Shown: in pieces, positions 50,068 to 58,153 of the stretch
Numbering within the stretch: the first letter of the stretch is position 1
Layout: every line of letters begins with the position of its first letter
Source: an uncultured Hyphomicrobium sp.
GTDB lineage: Bacteria; Pseudomonadota; Alphaproteobacteria; Rhizobiales; Hyphomicrobiaceae
Reading direction: 5' to 3'
NCBI GenBank assembly: GCA_934555825.1
Contig: CAKTFJ010000008.1
Coordinates: forward strand, 1-64,000
DNA length: 64,000 nt
Position numbers and translations under genes: made by a program
The notes under the pieces: model-generated
Told to the model about the DNA's origin: nothing
Databases searched by the model: none
The model's input: only the letters and a program-made list of their open reading frames with translations

Positions 50068-51180
50068 GTGCCGGCCGACGCCCGCGAACCGCAGTGCTCC
50101 CAGGGGCCTCTCCTCGTGCTGGGCATCGAGGCGAGCTGCGACGAGACGGCCGCAGCCGTCGTACGGCGCGATCGGGCGGGACGTGGCGAAATCCTCTCCA
50201 ACGTGGTTCGCACACAGCTCGACGAGCATCGCCCCTACGGTGGCGTGGTGCCGGAGATCGCGGCGCGGGCCCACGTCGAGTGCCTCGATTTCATCGTGCG
50301 CGGGGCGCTGGACGAGGCCGGCGTCAGTCTCAAGGACCTCTCCGGTATTGCAGCAACGGCGGGACCGGGCCTGAACGGCGGGCTGGTCGCCGGGCTCGTG
50401 AGCGGCAAGGCGCTGGCGTTGGCATCGGGGAAACCCTTTCTCGCCATCAACCATCTCGAAGCCCACGCATTGACGGCCGGGCTGACCGACGGTCTGGCCC
50501 CTCCGTATCTGATGCTTCTCGTCTCGGGCGGCCATACGCAGACGCTGCTTGTGGAAGGTGTGGGGCGCTATCGACGGCTCGGCACCACCATCGACGACGC
50601 CATCGGGGAAGCCTTCGACAAGACGGCGAAGCTGCTCGGCCTCGGCTATCCGGGCGGGCCGGAAGTCGAGCGCGCGGCACAGCGTGGCGATGCGAACCGC
50701 TTTCCGCTGCCCCGCCCCATGATCGGACGGGCGGAACCGCATTTCTCGCTCGCCGGACTCAAGACGGCCGTTCGACAACGGGCCGAGGCCGCAGCACCGC
50801 TGACCGACCAGGATGTCGCCGATCTGTGCGCAGCCTTCGAAGCCGCCGTGACCGACATCGTGATCGACCGGGTGAGCCGGGCGATGGAGATGGCCGAGGA
50901 CGCCTTCGGGCCGGATCGGCCGCGCTGGCTCGCGGTGGCGGGCGGCGTGGCGGCCAACAAGGCCATCGCAGCCGGCCTTTCCGGTCTCGCGAAGGCGCGC
51001 GGGTATCGGCTCGCCGTGCCGCCGGCCGCGCTCTGCACGGACAACGGCGCAATGATCGCCTGGGCGGGCGCCGAGCGCCTCGCCCTCGGGCTCGTGGACG
51101 GGCTCGATTTCGCGGCCCGTCCCCGATGGCCGCTCGATCCGGAGGCACCGGCTGCCATCGGCGCGGGCGTCAAAGCATAG
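50068..51180 (+). CDS. tsaD: tRNA N6-adenosine threonylcarbamoyltransferase
   Basis: A 370-residue Kae1/TsaD protein that transfers threonylcarbamoyl to A37 of ANN-decoding tRNAs. It has [15 protein letters not shown] at the start, metal-binding NHLEAH, and the ATPase-fold motifs [11 protein letters not shown] and [19 protein letters not shown] chose GTG 50068, with AGGA seven bases upstream; ATG 50029 is possible. It is divergent from hemC and followed by gpsA, a frequent alphaproteobacterial order. Confidence 0.95.
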   Translation: MPADAREPQCSQGPLLVLGIEASCDETAAAVVRRDRAGRGEILSNVVRTQLDEHRPYGGVVPEIAARAHVECLDFIVRGALDEAGVSLKDLSGIAATAGPGLNGGLVAGLVSGKALALASGKPFLAINHLEAHALTAGLTDGLAPPYLMLLVSGGHTQTLLVEGVGRYRRLGTTIDDAIGEAFDKTAKLLGLGYPGGPEVERAAQRGDANRFPLPRPMIGRAEPHFSLAGLKTAVRQRAEAAAPLTDQDVADLCAAFEAAVTDIVIDRVSRAMEMAEDAFGPDRPRWLAVAGGVAANKAIAAGLSGLAKARGYRLAVPPAALCTDNGAMIAWAGAERLALGLVDGLDFAARPRWPLDPEAPAAIGAGVKA

Positions 51181-51350
51181 AGCCAGTTTTTCTCGATCGT
51201 GCTTCTTATCGGGCATCGTAAGTGCATGGCTCCGCCATAACCGGTTCCCACGTTTCCGGAAGCACTTAACGCGATGCTTGCATCATCGTGATGCCTTGGG
51301 TGGCCCTCACTCATGCTATGCGTGGCCGACGAAATGTGGAGCAGACAATC

Positions 51351-52346
51351 ATGACATTCGACCGGATTGGCGTGGTAGGCGGCGGCGCGTGGGGAACCGC
51401 GCTTGCGCAGACCCTGACGCTCGCCGGCCGAAACGTCGTGCTATGGGCGCGTGAAGCCGAAGTCGTCGAGGACATCAATACGCGGCACGTAAACCGGACA
51501 TTTCTGCCGGGCCTCGACCTCGACCCGCGCCTCTCAGCCACGCACGATCTTACGGATCTCGGCACGGCAGACGCGATCCTTCTCGTCGCGCCGGCCCAAC
51601 ATACGCGCGCTAGCAGCGCGGCGCTTCAGCCGATCGTTGCCAAAGACGTTCCCGTGGTCGTTTGCGCGAAAGGTATCGAGCAGGGCAGCGGACAACTCGT
51701 GGCGCAGATCGTCGCCCAGACCATTCCGGGTGCACGGCTGGCCGTGCTTTCGGGGCCGAGCTTTGCGGCGGACGTCGCGCGCGGGCTGCCCGCCGCGCTG
51801 ACGCTCGCCTGCCGCAACGAAGCGCTTGGGCGCGCACTTGCGGAACAGCTCGGCGGCCGTCAGCTTCGCCTCTACTGGTCGGACGACGTTGTGGGCGTGG
51901 AGCTTGGCGGCGCGCTTAAGAATGTGCTGGCGATTGCCGCCGGCATCGTAGACGGGAAACGGCTCGGCGCGAGCGCGCACGCCGCACTCGTGACGCGCGG
52001 ATTTGCCGAGATGCGGCGGCTCGGCAAGGCGCTCGGCGCGCGGCCCCAGACGATGATGGGGCTTTCCGGCTTCGGCGATCTCGTTCTGACGGCCGGCAGC
52101 CCGCAATCGCGCAACATGAGCCTGGGCCGTGCGCTCGGACAGGGCGAGGCGCTCGACGCCGTGCTCTCCAAACGGGTCGCTGTGACGGAGGGCGTTTATA
52201 CAGCGGCAGCCGTGGCACGCCTTGCCGCAGAGAAGCGCATCGAGATGCCGATCACGGATGCCGTGCACGCAATCCTCGAAGGGCGGACCTCCGTGGACGA
52301 CGCCATCGCAGACCTCATGAAGCGTCCGTTCAAGGCCGAGGATTGA
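51351..52346 (+). CDS. gpsA: NAD(P)-dependent glycerol-3-phosphate dehydrogenase
   Basis: A 331-residue enzyme making sn-glycerol-3-phosphate for phospholipids. The NAD(P) Rossmann motif is VVGGGAWGTALAQ, the catalytic lysine lies in VELGGALKNVLAIAAG, and the substrate-binding region is GLSGFGDLVLT and RNMSLGRALGQG. ATG 51351 is chosen because it begins directly at the Rossmann fold. It lies 170 bp past tsaD. Confidence 0.96.
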   Translation: MTFDRIGVVGGGAWGTALAQTLTLAGRNVVLWAREAEVVEDINTRHVNRTFLPGLDLDPRLSATHDLTDLGTADAILLVAPAQHTRASSAALQPIVAKDVPVVVCAKGIEQGSGQLVAQIVAQTIPGARLAVLSGPSFAADVARGLPAALTLACRNEALGRALAEQLGGRQLRLYWSDDVVGVELGGALKNVLAIAAGIVDGKRLGASAHAALVTRGFAEMRRLGKALGARPQTMMGLSGFGDLVLTAGSPQSRNMSLGRALGQGEALDAVLSKRVAVTEGVYTAAAVARLAAEKRIEMPITDAVHAILEGRTSVDDAIADLMKRPFKAED

Positions 52347-52423
52347 GCCGCGTCGAGCCTTGAGGCGTGCGCAATATTGCGTAAGGTGCGCGTCGATCAG
52401 ATTTTTTCGAGAGACGACGCGCC

Positions 52424-52879
52424 ATGGCCTACTGGCTTTTGAAATCCGAACCCGATGCATTCTCGTGGGACGACCTCACCGAGAAGGGAAAAGCGGGCGA
52501 GCCTTGGACGGGCGTGCGCAACTACACCGCACGCAATCACATGAAGGCCATGGCGAAGGGCGACCTCTGCTTCTTCTACCACTCGAACATCGGCAAGGAG
52601 ATCGTCGGCATTTGCGAGGTGATCGCGCTTGCACATCCCGACGAGAGCGACGACACCGGCAAATGGGAATGCGTGGACGTGCGCGCCGTCGAGCGGATGC
52701 CGCTGCCCGTCACGCTCGCGGATGTGAAGGCGAACCCGAAACTCTCGAACATGGCGCTCGTCACGTCGTTCCGGCTGTCGGTTCAGCCCGTCAAGCCGGA
52801 GGAGTGGGCCGAGGTGTGCCGCATGGGCCGGCTCGCGTCGGCCAAGGTGCCCTCCAAATCCGCGAAGAAAAAGAGTTAA
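52424..52879 (+). CDS. EVE domain-containing protein
   Basis: A 151-residue protein made almost wholly of an EVE domain, in the PUA-like superfamily that recognises modified nucleotides. Landmarks are YWLLKSEPDAFSWDDL, the binding-pocket GVRNYTARNHMKAMAKGD and CFFYHSNIGKEIVGI. Eukaryotic THYN1 is a homologue. Some bacterial EVE proteins belong to modification-dependent restriction, but a stand-alone form like this is common and housekeeping. It follows gpsA by 77 bp and overlaps the convergent next gene by four bases. Confidence 0.92.
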   Translation: MAYWLLKSEPDAFSWDDLTEKGKAGEPWTGVRNYTARNHMKAMAKGDLCFFYHSNIGKEIVGICEVIALAHPDESDDTGKWECVDVRAVERMPLPVTLADVKANPKLSNMALVTSFRLSVQPVKPEEWAEVCRMGRLASAKVPSKSAKKKS

Positions 52880-53763
52880 GCGCCGGCCAGCCGCGCGATG
52901 CTTTGGAAGAGTTGTACGGCCGCAGGATACGCCTGCAAAATGCCGGATAGGTCGGCCACGAGAGACCGCACCTTTCCCTTACCGTCTGCATTGGGTGTAC
53001 CCGATTTCAGCAAGGCTTCGAGTTCGCTGAGGCGCTCGGCCACGTGCTCCCACCCCGGGCTTTGAGCCGCCTGCCGCCGCCACTCCTCGACGTTTGGCAG
53101 CACGCTCGAATAATCGACGCGTGCGACGGTGTTGCCTGCTCCCATCTGGGCCTTAGGAGAATTCACAGCCGAGTAGCGCGCGTCGGAATTTCCGAACTGC
53201 GCGCCTGCAGAATTCGTGGCGACCTGATTGTGTGAGCCGGTCACGACGGAGTCGGCGTTGATCGAATGATCGTTCCCCGTCACGACTTTGCCGATGCTGA
53301 TGTCCTGCGTCGACTGGTCGAAAATGAACGTGGCGGCGCGCAAATCGCCGGTGTTGATCTTTTCCGTCAGGAAGCGCTTCACCTCCGCAAGGAAGGCTTC
53401 GTCCGTGCTCGAAAAGAGCGTGCGCGCGCCGTCTCCGGTTCCGACCGCGAGCGTGACGATGTCCTTTGCGCGGTAAGCCAACCAGCCAAAAAACCCCGCC
53501 AGCGCGAGAAGTAGAACGGAAGACATATCGCCGCCAACGAGCGAAACGAGACCGCTTACAACGCAAAGCCCAGCAAGGATCCAGAGCACGATCCGCGTCC
53601 GCTTTTTGTCGAGTTTGGCGAGAGAAACCGTGGAAATGTTTGCGACCGCAATCGTGCGATCTCCCGTGTCGAGCACGCGTTCGCGGATGTTCAGCCGCCC
53701 AAACGTCCGTGTGCCGCCGACGGAATCGGCCGTCGACAAAAGCGACTGCAGATTGGAAATCAT
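52876..53763 (-). CDS. Membrane protein, DUF6232-like, with Asn/Gly-rich tail
   Basis: A 295-residue protein. The N-terminus (about 20-50) is a beta-strand segment, ERVLDTGDRTIAVANISTVS, resembling DUF6232. Two membrane helices follow at about 57-95 (VLWILAGLCVVSGLVSLVGG; VLLLALAGFFGWLAYRA). Then comes an alpha-beta part to about 150 and an Asn/Ser/Gly-rich stretch with repeated VVTG (GKVVTGNDHSINADSVVTGS). The C-terminus is helical. I cannot name a function. It ends inside the EVE gene by four bases and the genes converge, so they are not an operon. Confidence 0.75.
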   Translation of the reverse strand: MISNLQSLLSTADSVGGTRTFGRLNIRERVLDTGDRTIAVANISTVSLAKLDKKRTRIVLWILAGLCVVSGLVSLVGGDMSSVLLLALAGFFGWLAYRAKDIVTLAVGTGDGARTLFSSTDEAFLAEVKRFLTEKINTGDLRAATFIFDQSTQDISIGKVVTGNDHSINADSVVTGSHNQVATNSAGAQFGNSDARYSAVNSPKAQMGAGNTVARVDYSSVLPNVEEWRRQAAQSPGWEHVAERLSELEALLKSGTPNADGKGKVRSLVADLSGILQAYPAAVQLFQSIARLAGA

Positions 53764-53912
53764 GTCACGTCCCCCTCATTGGCCGCGAGCATAGAAGCGC
53801 GGTGTGCGCGAAAGCAATCTCTCGATTGCCTTGGGCCCATTCGGCGCACAGGGTATGACGCTCTTAGAACCGTCTCTTGCGCGCGGCGGCGTTTTCTGCT
53901 GGCGTCCTATCC

Positions 53913-54554
53913 ATGCCCAATCCCGACGCCTTCATTGTCGCGAACACGCGCGAACTCAACCCGCCGCTGGTGCCGGAGATCCGTCTCTATCTTGCTGAAG
54001 AGAGCGTGCCTATCTGGCAGAAGACGGAGGAAGAACTCGGTGAGATGAACGTGCCGCCGCCGTTCTGGGCGTTCGCCTGGGCTGGCGGACAGGCCCTCGC
54101 GCGGTATCTTCTCGACAACCCGCAGCTTGTGGCCGGGAAATCGGTGATCGACCTCGGCTCGGGCTCGGGGCTAACCGCTATCGCGGCCAAACGCGCCGGC
54201 GCTTCCTCCGTGCTGGCCGCCGACATCGACACGTTTTCCTGCGCGGCAGTGCGCCTCAATGCGGCGCTCAACGACGTGCAACTCGACGTGACGGGCGAGG
54301 ATCTCCTGGCGCGCGCACCCGATCCGGCGAACGTGGTGCTGGTGGGCGATCTCTTCTACGAGCGCGAGCTTGCGGCCCGCGTCATGGCCTACGCCGAAAG
54401 GGCGGCAGAGGCCGGGGCGATGATCCTCGTCGGCGATCCGCAGCGAAGCTATTTCCCCACGGGGCGCTTTACGCAGGCGGCCACCTATCAAGTGCCGGTG
54501 ACGCGCGAACTCGAAGATGCCGAGATCAAACGAACCGCGGTCTGGACGTTGTGA
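53913..54554 (+). CDS. Class I SAM methyltransferase, METTL20/ETFB lysine methyltransferase-like
   Basis: A 213-residue protein. The SAM site is VIDLGSGSGLTAIAAKRAGA, with the acidic residue in VLAADIDTFSC. Motif GDLFYE fits the DxFY-type signature of the seven-beta-strand lysine methyltransferases related to METTL20, which methylates the electron-transfer flavoprotein beta subunit; alphaproteobacterial ETFB methyltransferases are known. WAFAWAGGQALARYLLDN agrees with that family. ATG 53913 starts MPNPDAFIVANTREL. Substrate inferred by similarity only. Confidence 0.85.
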   Translation: MPNPDAFIVANTRELNPPLVPEIRLYLAEESVPIWQKTEEELGEMNVPPPFWAFAWAGGQALARYLLDNPQLVAGKSVIDLGSGSGLTAIAAKRAGASSVLAADIDTFSCAAVRLNAALNDVQLDVTGEDLLARAPDPANVVLVGDLFYERELAARVMAYAERAAEAGAMILVGDPQRSYFPTGRFTQAATYQVPVTRELEDAEIKRTAVWTL

Positions 54555-54586
54555 CGAAACGCCGCCTCAATTTTGGCAGCGCCGCA

Positions 54587-54850
54587 TCACTGGGGTGTGC
54601 CGGGCTCGTCATGGCGCCGCAAAAGCTTCGCGTGCAGGGCCCGCGCCGTCGCCTCGATCTCCTGGATCCGGCCATGGCGCATCTCGGAGGCCACGACTTT
54701 CACCGCGGCTGCGAGCGTCATCGGATGGCGCAGGCCGAGGCGAACCATGATACGGAGCGCCTCTTCGTTCGCCAGATCGCGCACATTTATAGGCTGGCGC
54801 ATCCGTGCGATCAGGCCATCCAAAACAGGGTCTCGCGACTGCCTGACCAT
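54587..54850 (-). CDS. Small conserved-looking hypothetical protein
   Basis: An 87-residue protein starting at ATG 54850, with GGGAAGGGGAG directly upstream. It has helical, charged sequence (PVLDGLIARMRQPINVRD, NEEALRIMVRLGLRHPMTL) and a basic C-terminus. Its composition is protein-like, while the frame upstream is low complexity, which supports the start. I do not recognise it. It converges with the methyltransferase gene, with 32 bp between. Confidence 0.6.
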   Translation of the reverse strand: MVRQSRDPVLDGLIARMRQPINVRDLANEEALRIMVRLGLRHPMTLAAAVKVVASEMRHGRIQEIEATARALHAKLLRRHDEPGTPQ

Positions 54851-55065
54851 CTCCCCTTCCCTCACTCTGGGGTTCCCTTGCCGGTATGGCGGGCTGTGGG
54901 TTGGGTAACGCCCAGGGCCCCGAAGGGGGTTCCGGCCCAGGGCGGCGACCGGGCGGCGCAGGGGCCGGAAACCGGCTCTTAACGCGGGGGCTGATAAAGC
55001 GCGATCTCGGCCTTGAACGGCGGGCCGTTTCAGCCTATCAAGGCGCCCTTCGACATGAGTCAGAT

Positions 55066-55141
55066 GCCGCAATAGCTCAGTTGGTAGAGCACGTCATTCG
55101 TAATGACGGGGTCACAGGTTCGAGTCCTGTTTGCGGCACCA
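55066..55141 (+). tRNA. tRNA-Thr (anticodon CGU)
   Basis: A 76-nt cloverleaf with CCA encoded. Acceptor GCCGCAA pairs with TTGCGGC, the anticodon arm is CGTCA-TTCGTAA-TGACG (CGT), and the T loop is TTCGAGT. The T run that follows from 55143 may help termination. It decodes ACG. Confidence 0.95.
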
Positions 55142-55438
55142 TTTTTTGGCTCACGCGCTCGGGCGGCGCTCGCGCCGGGTCGCCTTGCTCACGGGCCCTT
55201 CTGGCCGAAGATGAAATCACACATTCAATTGGCTCACGCGCCCGAGGGCGCGCTGATGGGACGGCGCAGCTCCATTTATCATATGGCTCCGCCATGACGC
55301 CGCCGGGTCGCCTTGCTGCCGGCCCTTGCTTTCCGCTCGCTCCTTTTCCCTTCGCCCGCTCGCCACGCAGTCCGGAACGAATCCCGAAAGCGCCGCGTTG
55401 ATTTCGCAATTCCGCGACAACGAGCAAGGAGCTGAAAA
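55142..55438. repeat. Intergenic stretch with a 17-bp direct repeat
   Basis: No gene is seen between tRNA-Thr and the DUF883-type gene. CGCCGGGTCGCCTTGCT occurs at 55173-55189 and 55301-55317, each followed by CGGGCCCTT- or CCGGCCCTT-like sequence, and GGCTCACGCGC also recurs (55148 and 55231). The palindrome-like ATGGCTCCGCCAT at 55283 has a near copy at 51226. These look like degenerate intergenic repeats. Confidence 0.5.
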
Positions 55439-55774
55439 ATGGCGCAGTCATTCGAACGTGTGGGCGAGACCCGCGGGAGCGATGTGCAGGACAAGATCCA
55501 GCATCTTAAGAGCAGAGCCGAAGACGCCGCGAATACGGCGGTTGAGGAAGGCACAAAGGTTGCCAAGCGCGCCGGTGAAGCGGCTGAGGACGCGCTGACG
55601 GCCACGCGCCGCTTCGTCGAAGAACAGCCGCTTGTAGCTATTGGTGTCGTCGCGGCATTCGCATGCGCCGTGGGCGCGCTGTGGAAGCTCTCACCGCGCC
55701 GCAGCGACAGCCTGCTGGATCGCATGTCGGATTATGTCGAGCCGCGCTATCAGGCGTTGCGCAAGCGCATCTGA
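55439..55774 (+). CDS. DUF883/ElaB-YqjD-like membrane-anchored protein
   Basis: A 111-residue protein with a charged amphipathic helix first (SDVQDKIQHLKSRAEDAANT, continuing to about residue 60), then one membrane helix (LVAIGVVAAFACAVGALW) preceded by RFVEEQPL, and a short basic end. This is the plan of ElaB/YqjD (DUF883), inner-membrane proteins that tether ribosomes in stationary phase. AAGGAG lies upstream. The next gene is another small stress-type protein. Confidence 0.82.
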   Translation: MAQSFERVGETRGSDVQDKIQHLKSRAEDAANTAVEEGTKVAKRAGEAAEDALTATRRFVEEQPLVAIGVVAAFACAVGALWKLSPRRSDSLLDRMSDYVEPRYQALRKRI

Positions 55775-55786
55775 CCGAAAGCACTT

Positions 55787-55836
55787 TGCGAGCAACACGC
55801 TTCGGGCCGCTCGGTCCGAAGCGATCGTCGTCTGAA
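55787..55836 (+). repeat. Fourth copy of the 50-bp hairpin repeat
   Basis: GCTTCGGGCC (55799-55808) pairs with GGTCCGAAGC (55813-55822) around a 4-nt loop, followed by GATCGTCGTCTG. It matches the copies at 15402, 15506 and 21416 and lies in the leader of the small gene at 55847. Confidence 0.65.
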
Positions 55837-55846
55837 GGAGACCACC

Positions 55847-56092
55847 ATGACTCCAGGACTGAAGGACAAACCGGCTAAAAAGAAGAAGCTTTCGAAGTTC
55901 GAACTCGAGAAGCAGCTCAACAACGCGCTGCAAGATACTTTTCCGGCAAGCGATCCCGTATCCGTTGGCGAGGTTTCGGGCGAAACGCCGGAGCGGCCGG
56001 CAGACAGGCAGGCGCCCGCGATCGACAAGGGCCTTGTCGAAAAGCTTGCGCGGCAGGTTGGTAAGAAGAAGAGGGGCGAGGCGGCGCAATAG
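55847..56092 (+). CDS. Small basic hypothetical protein with QDTFPASDP motif
   Basis: An 81-residue, lysine-rich soluble protein. The motif NNALQDTFPASDPVSVGE is found in many short Hyphomicrobiales proteins without known role. The start KPAKKKKLSKFELEKQLN is strongly basic. GAAGGAGA precedes ATG 55847. It follows the DUF883-type gene on the same strand, 73 bp apart with a hairpin repeat between, and may be cotranscribed. A stress function is guessed from context. Confidence 0.75.
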   Translation: MTPGLKDKPAKKKKLSKFELEKQLNNALQDTFPASDPVSVGEVSGETPERPADRQAPAIDKGLVEKLARQVGKKKRGEAAQ

Positions 56093-56321
56093 CTTGGCGC
56101 GCGGCAGGCCCAAACGCATTTGCGGTGACCTATCGAGACCGCTCAGTCTCGCCAGGCCACCGCTGAATGATCGGCGCCAAGGTACGCGAAACCTCAGCCC
56201 TAGCGCTGATACCGATTAGACACCCAAATCGTTTCAACTCTACAAACGACGTTCGATATCCAACCGGTTACTGTTCGTACCCCTGGACGTCGTGCTGGCG
56301 ACCGTCTTCGCTTCGAAAAGG

Positions 56322-57200
56322 TTAACGTGGGCGTTCGGGACGGGCGAGCAGCGCGCCGATCAGCGGTGCGCTTACAAACGTCGGTAGGAGTTTTAAAGCG
56401 ACGGCATTCACGGTCGCAACGATGCCAGGTGCGATCTTGGTGCGGCCGATGCAATAGCCGCGATACGCACTCGCCGCCACGGCCTCCGGACTGAGGGCCG
56501 GAACGAGCGTGCGGTAAAGCGCGTCTTCCGCCCCCATCGCCTTGTGAAAGCCGGTGTTTACCGGGCCTGGCGCCACGACCGCAATTCGAACCCCTCTTCC
56601 ACGCACCTCGTGCGCAATCGCCTCCGTCAGCGAGATCACGTACGCCTTGCTTGCGTAGTAGACGGCCTGATAGGGACCCGGCGCCATGCCGCCCAAGGAA
56701 GCGACGTTCAGAACGCCGCCCCGCCCCCGCGCAATCATCGCCGGCAATGAATGGCGCGTGAGGCGCGTAAGAGCGGTGACGTTGAGCGCAATGAGCCTGT
56801 CGATCTCCTCGGGTGCGTGCTCCGCGAACGGCCCCGCGAGACCCATCCCCGCATTGTTCACCAGCACATCCGCGTAGAAGCCCGCTTCGCGGAGTGCAGC
56901 ATCCAAAGCAGCGGGGGCATCCGCCTTTGTCACATCGAGTGCGATCGGTGTGGCCTTCACGTTGTGTGCGTGCGCGATCTCGGCCGCTATACGCGCGAGA
57001 GGTTCTGCATCGCGAGCAACGAGTGCAACACTCGCGCCCGCACGCGCAAAGCGCGTGGCGAGCGCTCGACCGATTCCGCGCGATGCCCCCGTTATCACCA
57101 CCGCCGGCACAAGACCGCTGACATCAGCGCGCGCTTCAGGGCTGGGGACCGCGTTGCGCCCAATCCATAAATCCGCGACAGAACCGAGAAATCGCAGCAT
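56322..57200 (-). CDS. Short-chain dehydrogenase/reductase
   Basis: A 292-residue classical SDR. The cofactor motif is ITGASRGIGRALATRFA, NNAG appears in VNNAGMGLAGPF, and the catalytic Ser-Tyr-Lys are in NVASLGG and YYASKAYV. Before the Rossmann fold come about 30 residues, MLRFLGSVADLWIGRN. The C-terminus is hydrophobic (VNAVALKLLPTFVSAPLIGALL) and could bind the membrane. ATG 57200 follows AAGGACGGAG; upstream frame is not coding. Substrate unknown. Confidence 0.9.
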   Translation of the reverse strand: MLRFLGSVADLWIGRNAVPSPEARADVSGLVPAVVITGASRGIGRALATRFARAGASVALVARDAEPLARIAAEIAHAHNVKATPIALDVTKADAPAALDAALREAGFYADVLVNNAGMGLAGPFAEHAPEEIDRLIALNVTALTRLTRHSLPAMIARGRGGVLNVASLGGMAPGPYQAVYYASKAYVISLTEAIAHEVRGRGVRIAVVAPGPVNTGFHKAMGAEDALYRTLVPALSPEAVAASAYRGYCIGRTKIAPGIVATVNAVALKLLPTFVSAPLIGALLARPERPR

Positions 57201-57663
57201 CCGCTCGCTCCGTCCTTTCACAACATTCGCGCGAAGCGCGTGTACGTCGTCACTGAGATTCGATGCACGCGATTGATTCTGAAGATCAAACGCGCTTGTC
57301 GCCCGCCTGCAAACGCAGTTTGCGACCGAAACGGTCATCAAACAAATATTCGCGACCCCAGGACAAAAGCGCGCGGAAGGTGTGGATAAGCGAGAAAGAA
57401 GTGCGTACGCTGGCGGGCGTGACGGCAACATTGATGCCGCTCGATAACACAACGCGGACATCAGACACTTTATTCGCGCCGTTATCGATACACGTGAATA
57501 TAGCCGAAACGCCTCCGACGGACGGGCGATGCGGCGCAAAGCCTCTCTATTGAAACGCAACCAAACGAAGCCGGCCGGCATTCAAATGCCAATCGAACCT
57601 TCGATGTTTTGCAAATGGTTCGACACCAATACCAACGTCGGATCGCTAGTGGAGGAGCGTACC
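57201..57663. other. Intergenic stretch without a secure gene
   Basis: The 463 bp between the SDR and the phasin. A minus-strand frame from GTG 57468 to 57286 could encode 60 residues (MSDVRVVLSSGINVAVTPAS and on), but it lacks a ribosome binding site; I do not accept it. The stretch must hold the SDR and phasin promoters; no clear boxes are seen. Confidence 0.4.
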
Positions 57664-58050
57664 ATGAGTGCAAAAGTCTCAAGATCTCTTGCGGACCAAG
57701 GCCTGGAGCGAAATCCGTTCGAGGCCTGGATGTCTCTCAACAAGCCGATGCTGACGGCCATGACAGAACTCAACGGTCATTTCATCGAGCAAATGACGCG
57801 GGCCAATACGGAGTGGTTCGGCTTCGTGAACCGCCGCTTCACCGAAGACATGGCGGCCTCGCAACGCCTCATGGAATGCAGGACTGTGCAGGATGTGTTT
57901 GCCGCCTACACGGAATTCTTTCAGCGGGCACAGCAACAGTATCAGGCTGAATTCCAGTATTTTGCGCGCCTTAATCAAAAGCTCGCAAACGAGACAGCGA
58001 GCGTGATCAAGTCCCATATGGACGAAGTCGAAGAGGAAGTTCGGCATTAG
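57664..58050 (+). CDS. Phasin-family protein
   Basis: A 128-residue amphipathic helical protein of the phasin family, which coats polyhydroxyalkanoate granules. The core NRRFTEDMAASQRLMECRTV followed by QDVFAAYTEFFQRAQQQYQA is the family signature. GGAGGAG precedes ATG 57664. It stands alone; no PHA synthase gene is in the window. Some family members in this group lack granule binding and serve other roles. Confidence 0.88.
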   Translation: MSAKVSRSLADQGLERNPFEAWMSLNKPMLTAMTELNGHFIEQMTRANTEWFGFVNRRFTEDMAASQRLMECRTVQDVFAAYTEFFQRAQQQYQAEFQYFARLNQKLANETASVIKSHMDEVEEEVRH

Positions 58051-58153
58051 TCGCTCGACGCCGCCGCGTCTGCCGTTCGATAGATCATCCGTACTGTGAG
58101 ACGCGTCCGTGCGTGCACCGCGCGCACGGCACAGCGTTCGTTTCGGCTCGCGA

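Noticed and set aside
57286..57468. A 60-codon minus-strand frame starting at GTG 57468
   Set aside because: No ribosome binding site and no recognisable family; possible but unsupported.
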